Assembly: GCA_946625225.1 (NCBI GenBank)
Contig: CAMOTA010000079.1
Coordinates: 1 to 12,749, forward strand
From: UBA9715 sp003452695
Lineage (GTDB): Bacteria > Actinomycetota > Coriobacteriia > Coriobacteriales > Eggerthellaceae
DNA: 12,749 nt
Direction of reading: 5' to 3'
Part shown: positions 1-6,227 of the stretch, piece after piece
Layout: every line of letters starts with the position of its first letter
Position numbering within the stretch: position 1 is the first letter of the stretch
Translations under genes and position numbers: made by a program
Notes under the pieces: generated by a model
What the model was told of the DNA's origin: nothing
What the model saw: only the letters and a program-made list of their open reading frames with translations
Databases searched by the model: none

Positions 1-630
1 GATGGCCCTTATCCGGGCTTTTGCCGAACGAGGGAGGGGTTACGGGTGGATTTTGCGCTTCCCGGGCCGCTTCCGGCGGCGTTTCCCCAGCTCGGCTCTC
101 GGTGGCAACTCGCGAATCCACCCGCAACCCCCGCCTCCTGCCCGCAAAGGGCCGGAAACGGCGCTCCCGTCGCCCCATCCACCCGCAACCCCGCCCCCGT
201 TTCCTCCCCCTGACACGCGGGGCCCCGTCCACCCGCGACCCCGCCCCCGTTTCCTCCCCCTGGCACGCGGGGCCCCGTCCACCCGCGACCCCGCCCTCGC
301 ATTCCATGAAGCGCGTGTTGCGGGTGGATTGGCACGCCAGATGGCCCTTATCCGGGCTTTTGCCGAACGAGGGAGGGGTTACGGGTGGATTTTGAGCTTC
401 CCGGGCGGCTCCCGGCGGCGTTTCCCCAGCTCGGCCCTTAGCGGCAACTCGAGAATCCACCCGCAACCCCCGCCTTCTGTCCCCAAAGGGACGGAAACGG
501 CGCTCTCGTCGCCCCGTCCACCCGCAACTCCGTTCTCGCATTCCATGAAGTGCGTGTTGCGGGTGGATTGGCCCGCCAGATCGGCCTTTCCCGGTTTTTC
601 ATCCTACGAGGGCGGGTTTGCGGGTGGATG
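1..630. repeat. Non-coding tandem repeat array with two-orientation TCCACCCGCAA motifs
   Basis: Copy 1 runs 1-339 (probably starting before the window), copy 2 runs 340-578, and a divergent partial copy 3 runs 579-630. Copy 2 is 100 bp shorter because it lacks a 50-bp unit that copy 1 carries twice (191-240, 241-290). The core motif TCCACCCGC(A/G)A or its complement occurs 11 times. Six are in one orientation (near 115, 177, 227, 277, 454, 516) and five in the other (near 41, 317, 380, 556, 617). Reading frames through the region give only Pro/Arg/Gly-rich low-complexity peptides with no ribosome binding site, so I call it non-coding. I see no copies of the motif elsewhere in the window. Function is unknown; a REP-like intergenic repeat cluster or a protein-binding array are both possible. 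Confidence 0.85.
191..290. repeat. Two tandem copies of a 50-bp unit inside the array
   Basis: The units 191-240 and 241-290 are identical except for one visible base (tgacacgcgg against tggcacgcgg). A third unit begins at 291 but diverges after a few bases. The matching place in the next long copy, near 530, has no such unit. Each unit contains one ACCCGCGACC variant of the array's core motif. Confidence 0.9.
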
Positions 631-766
631 GGGCCTGTCGTGAAAGCAGCAGAACTGCAATCGCCCGATGCCGCCTCGGAAACTTCAGTCGCTAATCGGG
701 TGAAAACAGTCGTATTATGGTTCCGGAGAGGACAACGGGTCAGACCGCGAGGAAAAGGAGAGGGAC

Positions 767-1939
767 ATGTCGTTCGACACCAGCGCCATCAGCAAGCTCG
801 GCTTCGGCTGCATGCGTTTCGAGGGCCGCGAGACCGATTCCATCGACATCGACTACACATGCAAGATGGTGGATGCCTACCTGGCAGCCGGGGGCAACTA
901 CTTCGACACCGCCTGGGCCTATCCGAACAGCGAGGCCGCGCTGGGCAAGGCGCTCGTGGCGCGCCATCCGCGCGATTCCTACCTGCTGGCATCGAAGTGC
1001 GTGGCCTGGACGCACTGCAACGGCCCGGACGACCTGGAACGGCAGCTGCAGGAATCGCTCGCGGCGCTCGGCGTGGACTACCTGGACGTGTACCTCATGC
1101 ACAACCTGGGCGGCGGGCGCACGGCCGCCTTCGAGAAACACCGCACATGGGACTTCATGAAAAGCGCGAAGGAGCGCGGGCTGGTGAAGCACATCGGGTT
1201 CTCGGCGCACTGCACGCCCGAAGAGCTGCAGAAGTTCGTTGCCGACTATCCCGATGCCGAAATCGTGCAGCTGCAGGTGAACTACCTGGATTGGGAGAAC
1301 CCCTCGTTCCGCGAACGCGAATGCGTTGAAATCGCGCGGGCTGCGGGACTGCCCATCGTGGTCATGGAACCGGTGAAGGGCGGCATCTTGGCCGATCCCT
1401 CGCCGGCGGTGAAGGCCATCTTGGACGAGCGCCTGCCGAACGATTCCTACGCCACCGCGGCGCTTCGCTTCTCGGCAAGCGTTCCCGGCGTGGTCACCGT
1501 GCTCTCGGGCATGAACACCGTGCAGCAGGTGGAGGAGAACATGCGCGCGTTCGCCGATTTCACGCCGCTGACCGAAGACGAACGGGCGGCCATAACCGAG
1601 GCGCAGGCCGCCATGGTGGAAAGCGGCACGATTCCCTGCACCGGTTGCGACTACTGCGCGAAGGTGTGCCCGCAGGGCATCGGCATTTCAGGTGCCATGA
1701 CCGCGCTGAACTACTTCATAAACTTCCAGGACCCATATGCGGCGAACGCGCAGCTCCGCGTGGTGGTGCGCTTCAACGGCGGCAAGAAGATGCCCAACGA
1801 GTGCATCCGCTGCGGCGCCTGCGAGAAGGCCTGCCCGCAGAACATACCCATATTGGAATGCTTCGACCGCATCGAAAAGGACATCGCTCCCTACACCCGT
1901 GTCGACATTCTGATGAAATCCCAAATGGTCAACAAGTAG
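767..1939 (+). CDS. Aldo/keto reductase with C-terminal 2x[4Fe-4S] ferredoxin domain
   Basis: This 390-residue protein has an N-terminal aldo/keto reductase TIM barrel (about residues 8-280) and a C-terminal iron-sulfur module. The barrel shows the family's catalytic tetrad as D47, Y52 (in FDTAWAYPN), K77 and H112 (in LMHN). Two CxxCxxCxxxCP motifs, at C291/294/297/301 and C346/349/352/356, should each hold a [4Fe-4S] cluster. That points to a cytoplasmic oxidoreductase passing electrons between a substrate and a ferredoxin- or flavodoxin-like carrier. The substrate cannot be read from the sequence. The start is fixed by AAGGAG at 755-760, six bases before the ATG. A TATTAT at 713-718 could be the -10 box, but no good -35 is visible. 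The gene follows the repeat array, and a 12-bp hairpin lies downstream. Family assignment is secure; physiological role is not. Confidence 0.93.
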   Translation: MSFDTSAISKLGFGCMRFEGRETDSIDIDYTCKMVDAYLAAGGNYFDTAWAYPNSEAALGKALVARHPRDSYLLASKCVAWTHCNGPDDLERQLQESLAALGVDYLDVYLMHNLGGGRTAAFEKHRTWDFMKSAKERGLVKHIGFSAHCTPEELQKFVADYPDAEIVQLQVNYLDWENPSFRERECVEIARAAGLPIVVMEPVKGGILADPSPAVKAILDERLPNDSYATAALRFSASVPGVVTVLSGMNTVQQVEENMRAFADFTPLTEDERAAITEAQAAMVESGTIPCTGCDYCAKVCPQGIGISGAMTALNYFINFQDPYAANAQLRVVVRFNGGKKMPNECIRCGACEKACPQNIPILECFDRIEKDIAPYTRVDILMKSQMVNK

Positions 1940-1974
1940 CGACAAGGCGTTGCTGTACTACAATTGGAATCCGA

Positions 1975-2007
1975 ACTGGGTGGGGCACCTTGGTCGCCCC
2001 ACCCAGT
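1975..2007 (+). terminator. 12-bp perfect hairpin between the reductase gene and ispG
   Basis: The arms 1975-1986 (ACTGGGTGGGGC) and 1996-2007 are perfectly complementary around a 9-base loop. There is no T-tract, so classical intrinsic termination is not certain. A TACAAT at 1959-1964 could be a -10 box starting transcription near 1971, which would place the hairpin at the 5' end of the ispG message instead. Either reading fits what can be seen. Confidence 0.55.
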
Positions 2008-2037
2008 GCTTGAAGGGGGTTCGTGGAGGGAGCGAGG

Positions 2038-3093
2038 ATGAAGCCGAGCGAGAACACGCATCGGGTAATGGTCGGCAACGTGGCCGTGGGGGGCGGTGCG
2101 CCGGTGGCCGTGCAGTCCATGTTGAACGCCGCAGCCGACGACGTGGATGCCAACCTGCGCCAGATTTCGGCGTTGGCGGAAGCGGGCTGCGAGATTGCGC
2201 GCATGGCTATACCGCGGCGCGACTGCCTGGATGCCTTCCAGGCGGTGTGCGCTCAATCGCCGCTGCCGGTCGTGGCAGACATCCACTTCGACCCGGTCAT
2301 CGCCCTGCAGGCGGCGCAGCGCGGGGCTGCGAAGCTGCGCATCAACCCGGGAAACATCGGCGGGTTGGAAGCCACCGTGCCGGTGCTGGACGCGGCGCGC
2401 GAAGCGGGCATTCCCATCCGCATCGGCGTGAACGCGGGCTCGCTTGACCAAGAGCTGGCCGCGCGCACCGACCTGACGCTGCCCCAGAAGCTGGCCGCCT
2501 CCGCCGCGCAGTACGTGCAGTTCTGCGAAGCGCAGGGCTTCACCGACCTGGTGGTGTCGGCCAAGGCCCACGACGTGATGACCACGGTCGCCACCTATCG
2601 CCAGCTTGCGCGCGACATCCCGCACGTGCCGCTGCACATCGGTATAACCGAGGCGGGCACGCAGTTCCAAGGCATCATCAAATCGGCCAGCGGTCTGGGC
2701 ATCCTTTTGGAAGAGGGCATCGGCGACACGCTGCGCATATCGCTTACCGACGACCCCGTGAACGAGGTGCGCGCCTGTTGGGCGCTGCTCGCCGCGCTGG
2801 ACCTGCGTCGCCGCGGTCCCGAAATCATAAGCTGCCCGACCTGCGGCCGCTGCCAGGTGAACCTGATACACCTGGCCGGCCAGGTGGAAGAGCGCCTGCG
2901 CAGCGTGAAGGCGCCGGTGAAGGTGGCCGTAATGGGCTGCGTGGTGAACGGCCCGGGCGAGGCGCGCGACGCCGACATAGGCGTGGCCTGCGGCAAGGGG
3001 TCTGGCGCCGTGTTCGTGAAGGGCCAGACCGTGCGCAAGGTGCCAGAGGACCGCATCGTGGACGCCCTGATGGAAGAACTGGCCAAGCTGTAG
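2038..3093 (+). CDS. ispG: 4-hydroxy-3-methylbut-2-enyl diphosphate synthase (IspG/GcpE)
   Basis: The product is 351 residues. It catalyses the reductive ring opening of MEcPP to HMBPP, the penultimate step of the MEP isoprenoid pathway, in the cytoplasm with a [4Fe-4S] cluster. The N-terminal part is the TIM-barrel domain. The C-terminal part shows CPTCGR with C266 and C269, then MGCVVNGPGEA with C301 and E308. These match the three cysteines and one glutamate that bind the cluster in characterised IspG. The length fits the compact bacterial form. I chose ATG 2038 because GGAGGG (2025-2030) lies seven bases upstream and the protein begins MKPSENTHRV; an in-frame GTG at 2023 would overlap that site. 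In many bacteria ispG lies near dxr, rseP and proS; here mntP separates it from proS. The enzyme should receive electrons from flavodoxin or ferredoxin. Confidence 0.97.
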   Translation: MKPSENTHRVMVGNVAVGGGAPVAVQSMLNAAADDVDANLRQISALAEAGCEIARMAIPRRDCLDAFQAVCAQSPLPVVADIHFDPVIALQAAQRGAAKLRINPGNIGGLEATVPVLDAAREAGIPIRIGVNAGSLDQELAARTDLTLPQKLAASAAQYVQFCEAQGFTDLVVSAKAHDVMTTVATYRQLARDIPHVPLHIGITEAGTQFQGIIKSASGLGILLEEGIGDTLRISLTDDPVNEVRACWALLAALDLRRRGPEIISCPTCGRCQVNLIHLAGQVEERLRSVKAPVKVAVMGCVVNGPGEARDADIGVACGKGSGAVFVKGQTVRKVPEDRIVDALMEELAKL

Positions 3094-3126
3094 CATGCGA
3101 CAAGGGGCGATGGCCTGTGGCACGGA

Positions 3127-3223
3127 TGGCACGTGACACGCGCATGTGACGGGGGAAGCAGCCCTGTCTCGCGTATGCCGGGGTGCCGTGCGCGACGCGG
3201 GCGGTGGCTCGTCGCACGTGCCA
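3127..3223 (+). promoter_or_regulatory. Structured mntP leader; possible manganese-responsive element
   Basis: In the 152-base gap before mntP, TGGCACGTG (3127-3135) pairs perfectly with CACGTGCCA (3215-3223), closing about 79 bases that contain GGGGGAAGCAGCC (3151-3163). MntP genes are often controlled by the yybP-ykoY manganese riboswitch, whose aptamer has a closing stem and a GGGGAGUAGC-like segment. The resemblance is partial and I cannot confirm it by eye. A DNA operator is the alternative. Confidence 0.3.
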
Positions 3224-3245
3224 GTTGCCTTCAGAGAGGGTCGGG

Positions 3246-3857
3246 ATGGGTTTCTCGGAACTGTTTTTCATAGCAATCGGGTTGTCGATGGATGCGTTCG
3301 CGGTGGCGGTGTGCAAGGGCCTTGCCATGCCGCGGCTTCGCGTGGGGCATGCTGCGCTTATCGCCCTGTTCTTCGGCGGTTTTCAGGCGGCCATGCCGCT
3401 CGTGGGGTGGGCGGTTGGCGAACAGTTCGCGCACTTTGCCCTGTCGTATGCGCATTGGATAGCGTTCGCCCTGCTCGCCTTCGTCGGCGGGAAGATGATC
3501 CTGGACGCACGCGCCGGCGATGACGGCGGCGACGCCGGCGGGGACGCCGGCAGCGACGGCGACGCCGGCAGCGGCGGCCAACCAGCCTCCCCGTTCACCT
3601 TCGACCTGAAGGAAATCCTGCTGCTTGCCGTGGCCACGAGCATCGACGCGCTTGCCGTGGGCGTGTCGTTCGCGTTCCTGCAGGTGAACATCGCGCCCGC
3701 GGTAACGTTCATCGGCTGCACGACGTTTTGCCTGTCGTTCGCCGGCGTGGCGATAGGGCACTTCTTCGGCGCGCGCTGGGAACGGCCTGCCACGCTCGTC
3801 GGCGGCATCGTGCTCGTCATCATCGGCTTCAAGATTCTTTTCGAAGGCCTCGTGTGA
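3246..3857 (+). CDS. mntP: Manganese efflux pump MntP
   Basis: This 203-residue inner-membrane protein of the MntP family exports Mn2+. It has two related halves of three predicted membrane segments each. Each half carries the family signature: GLSMDAFAVA with D16, and ATSIDALAVGVSFAF with D134. The asparate in each signature is required for transport in characterised members. Between the halves, residues 88-118 form a Gly/Asp/Ala/Ser-rich cytoplasmic loop built on short GACGCCGGC repeats. This loop accounts for most of the extra length over the roughly 188-residue E. coli protein. GAGAGGG (3234-3240), a few bases before ATG 3246, supports this start over an upstream in-frame ATG at 3183. The gene sits between ispG and proS. 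The long leader suggests RNA- or MntR-level control, but this is not shown. Confidence 0.95.
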   Translation: MGFSELFFIAIGLSMDAFAVAVCKGLAMPRLRVGHAALIALFFGGFQAAMPLVGWAVGEQFAHFALSYAHWIAFALLAFVGGKMILDARAGDDGGDAGGDAGSDGDAGSGGQPASPFTFDLKEILLLAVATSIDALAVGVSFAFLQVNIAPAVTFIGCTTFCLSFAGVAIGHFFGARWERPATLVGGIVLVIIGFKILFEGLV

Positions 3858-3891
3858 ACGGCGCGCAATATGAGCCACCATTGCGCGCCGT
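3858..3891 (+). terminator. 11-bp hairpin immediately after mntP
   Basis: The arms 3858-3868 (ACGGCGCGCAA) and 3881-3891 are perfectly complementary around a 12-base loop, starting directly after the mntP stop codon. No T-tract follows. Its position, with a consensus -10 box 33 bases downstream, suggests it separates mntP transcription from proS. Confidence 0.6.
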
Positions 3892-3924
3892 GCAAAGCCT
3901 CGAGGCATTTGGCGGTTGGCGCTG

Positions 3925-3930
3925 TATAAT
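3925..3930 (+). promoter_or_regulatory. Consensus -10 box (TATAAT) upstream of proS
   Basis: TATAAT matches the vegetative -10 consensus exactly and lies 86 bases before the proS start. No convincing -35 hexamer is visible 16-18 bases upstream, so the promoter is only partly supported. Transcription from it would give a leader of about 80 bases. That leader contains a small CGTCCC/GGGACG hairpin near 3972-3987 but no recognisable T-box. Confidence 0.45.
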
Positions 3931-4016
3931 GGTTGGCTAGTTGAATTTCACCGACCGAGAGCAGCGCTATGCGTCCCGAAGGGGACGGTGCGCGAAAAGA
4001 AGGGGAGCGCGAAGCC

Positions 4017-5816
4017 ATGAACAACGTCCTGCGGATGAGCCGCACCTATGCGCCCACGTTGAAGGAAGTCCCGTCAGATGCCGAGCTGGCCAGCCACCGG
4101 CTGCTGCTGCGCGCCGGCATGATGCGCAAGAACGCTGCCGGGTTGTACACGTTCCTGCCGCTCGGCATGCGCGTGCTGGGCAAGGTGGAGGCCATCGTGA
4201 ACGAGGAAATGGACGGCATCGGCGCCGAGCGTATCCTGATGCCCTTCGTGCAACCGGCCGACATCTGGCACGAATCGGGCCGCTGGGAAGATTACGGCCC
4301 CGAGCTTGCCCGCATGACCGACCGCCATGGCGTGGATTACTGCCTGGGCCCCACGCACGAGGAGCTGATAACCTCCGTTATCCGCAACGAGCTGCGCAGC
4401 TACAAGGAGCTGCCGCTGTACGTGTACCAGACGCAGGTGAAGTTCCGCGACGAAATCCGCCCCCGCTTCGGCCTGCTGCGCGGGCGCGAGTTCATGATGA
4501 AGGACGGCTACAGCTTCCACGCCACGCAGGAATCGCTGCAGGAAACCTACGACGAGACCAGCGAAGCCTACGCGCGCATGTGCGACCGCATGGGCCTGGA
4601 ATGGCGCGCGGTCGAAGCCGATTCCGGCCAGATAGGCGGCAAGGTAACGACCGAGTTCATGGCGCTGGCAGAATACGGCGAGGCCGAAATCGTGCATTGC
4701 ATCTGCGGCTATGCCGCCGATGCCGAGGCGGGCGAGTGCATCTGCGCGCCCACGAGCTACGAGCGCGACGAAATGGAGAAGGTATCCACCCCCGGCGTGC
4801 ACACCATCGAGGAACTGGCCGAATTCCTGAACATCCCCACCACGTCGTGCATGAAGGCGCTGGCGGGCAAGGACGCCCAGGGCGCTACCGTGGTCTTCTT
4901 CATACCCGGCGACCACGAGCTGAACGACATAAAGGCGAACCGCGCCGTGCCGGGCTTCCAGCTGCTCACCGACGAGGAAATGGAAGCCGCGGGCCTGTTC
5001 AAGGGGTCGATGGGCCCCGTCGGCCTGCCCGAGGGCGTGCGCATCATCGGAGATTGCAACCTGCAGGAAGTCGAGCAATGGGCAGTAGGGGCCAACGAGG
5101 ACGGCTTCCACTACGTGGGGGCTCGGCTGGGCACCGATTTCAAGGTGGACGGCTGGGCCGACCTGTGCCAGGTGAAACCCGGCGATGACTGCCCGACGTG
5201 CGGCAAGGAACTGCAGGGTGCACGCGGCATCGAGGTGTCGCAGGTCTTCCAGCTGGGCACGAAGTACTCCGAGAGCATGGGCGCCACGTTCATGGACGAG
5301 GACGGCTCCGAGAAGCCCTTCATAATGGGGTGCTACGGCGTGGGCGTGTCGCGTTCGCTGGCGGCGATCGTCGAGCAGTACCACGACGACGGCGGCATCT
5401 GCTGGCCGGCTTCGGTGGCTCCTGCGCACATTTGCGTCATACCGCTGACCACCGGCGACGAGGTCGTGCAGCCCGCTGCCGAGCAGATTGCCGAACAGCT
5501 GGTCGAGCTTGGCTTCGAAGTGGCCATCGACGACCGCAAGGAGCGCGCGGGCGTGAAGTTCGCCGATGCCGACCTTATCGGCTGGCCGTTGCAGATCGTC
5601 GTGGGCAAGCGTGGCCTGTCGGAGGGCAAGGTGGAAGCCAAGCTGCGCCGCACGGGCGACAAGCGCGATATCGGCCTCGGCGAAATCCTGGACTTGTTCG
5701 AGCCGGCCGCCGATGCCCTGGCCGGCGGCGACCTGCGTGCTTTCGAGCCCATGTTCGTGCAAGACGAGTTCGCAAGCGACCTTCCCGACATCGAGCCCAT
5801 CGGCGCCGACGAATAG
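4017..5816 (+). CDS. proS: Prolyl-tRNA synthetase, bacterial type with editing insertion
   Basis: This 599-residue class II aminoacyl-tRNA synthetase charges tRNA-Pro with proline in the cytoplasm. It begins with the family's typical MSRTYAPTLKE stretch. Motif 2 (FRDEIRPRFGLLRGREFMM) starts at F143. A YbaK-like insertion that edits mischarged alanine occupies roughly residues 224-407 and contains the CGYAA segment seen in many bacterial ProRS. Motif 3 (GCYGVGVSRSLAAIVEQ) starts at G438. The anticodon-binding domain covers about 470-565 and is followed by an acidic tail ending IGADE. The start is set at ATG 4017 by AAGGGGAG (4000-4007); an in-frame ATG at 3969 gives an implausible leader peptide. 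The length is slightly above the usual 565-575 because of the acidic tail. Two tandem hairpins follow the stop codon. Confidence 0.97.
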   Translation: MNNVLRMSRTYAPTLKEVPSDAELASHRLLLRAGMMRKNAAGLYTFLPLGMRVLGKVEAIVNEEMDGIGAERILMPFVQPADIWHESGRWEDYGPELARMTDRHGVDYCLGPTHEELITSVIRNELRSYKELPLYVYQTQVKFRDEIRPRFGLLRGREFMMKDGYSFHATQESLQETYDETSEAYARMCDRMGLEWRAVEADSGQIGGKVTTEFMALAEYGEAEIVHCICGYAADAEAGECICAPTSYERDEMEKVSTPGVHTIEELAEFLNIPTTSCMKALAGKDAQGATVVFFIPGDHELNDIKANRAVPGFQLLTDEEMEAAGLFKGSMGPVGLPEGVRIIGDCNLQEVEQWAVGANEDGFHYVGARLGTDFKVDGWADLCQVKPGDDCPTCGKELQGARGIEVSQVFQLGTKYSESMGATFMDEDGSEKPFIMGCYGVGVSRSLAAIVEQYHDDGGICWPASVAPAHICVIPLTTGDEVVQPAAEQIAEQLVELGFEVAIDDRKERAGVKFADADLIGWPLQIVVGKRGLSEGKVEAKLRRTGDKRDIGLGEILDLFEPAADALAGGDLRAFEPMFVQDEFASDLPDIEPIGADE

Positions 5817-5822
5817 GGCATA

Positions 5823-5859
5823 TGGATGATACAGTGCCCCAGAGGTACTGTATCATCCA
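5823..5859 (+). repeat. Palindromic repeat unit 1, 16-bp hairpin after proS
   Basis: Arm 5823-5838 (TGGATGATACAGTGCC) pairs with 5844-5859 around the loop CCAGA. All 16 positions pair if one G.T wobble (5836/5846) is allowed. It lies six bases after the proS stop codon and may end that transcript, although no T-tract follows. It is the first of a near-identical pair. Confidence 0.85.
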
Positions 5860-5880
5860 GCAGCAGGCTGCCAGCTCTCC

Positions 5881-5921
5881 GCGAATGATACAGTGCCTCC
5901 GAGGTACTGTATCATCCTCGC
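5881..5921 (+). repeat. Palindromic repeat unit 2, near-copy of the hairpin 59 bases upstream
   Basis: Arm 5885-5897 (ATGATACAGTGCC) pairs with 5903-5915 around the loop TCCGA, with the same G.T wobble as unit 1. An outer GCGA/TCGC pair (5881-5884, 5918-5921) extends the stem past a two-base CC bulge. Both arms are the same as in unit 1, while the loop and flanks differ. Confidence 0.85.
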
Positions 5922-6227
5922 AAGGGCGCGCGGGACCGTACGACGAATCCGGCCTGGCCGTGAATAGCAGTTGCTGGCGAAAGTGCCAGGCTGCGGCCTC
6001 TGCGGGTCCATCGAGGATGCCTTCGAAATTCGGCACAGCACATCTGGCTCTGCTGCATTTCAGCTGACGCTTCGGCGGCACGTGAGCCTGCTTTCCAAGC
6101 GAAGTCCCGCATGCGGGACAATCGGCGAAGTCTTCGCAGGCGCGGTGAGCTTTCTGGCCCAAAGCGCCCGCACGGCGTGTTGCTGGCCGAAATGCGCCAG
6201 ATGGCAGCGCGTTTCCCCCGTATATTC
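5922..6227. other. Gap before the GGDEF gene with short palindromes; no gene seen
   Basis: No convincing gene lies here on either strand. Frames through it are Arg-rich, with codon use unlike the neighbours. It holds a perfect 16-bp palindrome GTCCCGCATGCGGGAC at 6104-6119, a shorter palindrome GCGAAGTCTTCGC at about 6125-6137, and TATATT at 6221-6226. The open frame of the following gene can be extended back to an ATG at 6111 in the centre of the 16-bp palindrome, but I think that extension is not coding. Confidence 0.5.

Noticed and set aside
1..630. CRISPR array
   Set aside because: Repeats are of different lengths, occur in both orientations, and lack regular unique spacers or nearby cas genes.
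2..643. Open frame of 213 codons across the repeat array
   Set aside because: It is Pro/Arg-rich, contains the repeat twice in translation, has no ribosome binding site and follows DNA repeats; open frames are expected in such GC-rich sequence.
1891..3132. 413-codon open frame opposite ispG
   Set aside because: Antisense shadow of ispG with His/Arg-rich composition and no recognisable domain.
3931..4016. T-box riboswitch before proS
   Set aside because: The leader is about 80 bases, too short, and no T-box bulge sequence or specifier stem is visible.
3969..4016. Upstream in-frame start of proS
   Set aside because: The leader peptide is charged and unlike ProRS N-termini, and AAGGGGAG at 4000-4007 fits the ATG at 4017.
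4074..5762. 562-codon open frame opposite proS
   Set aside because: It lies entirely antisense to a well-supported prolyl-tRNA synthetase and its His/Ala/Leu-rich product is typical of a GC-rich shadow frame.
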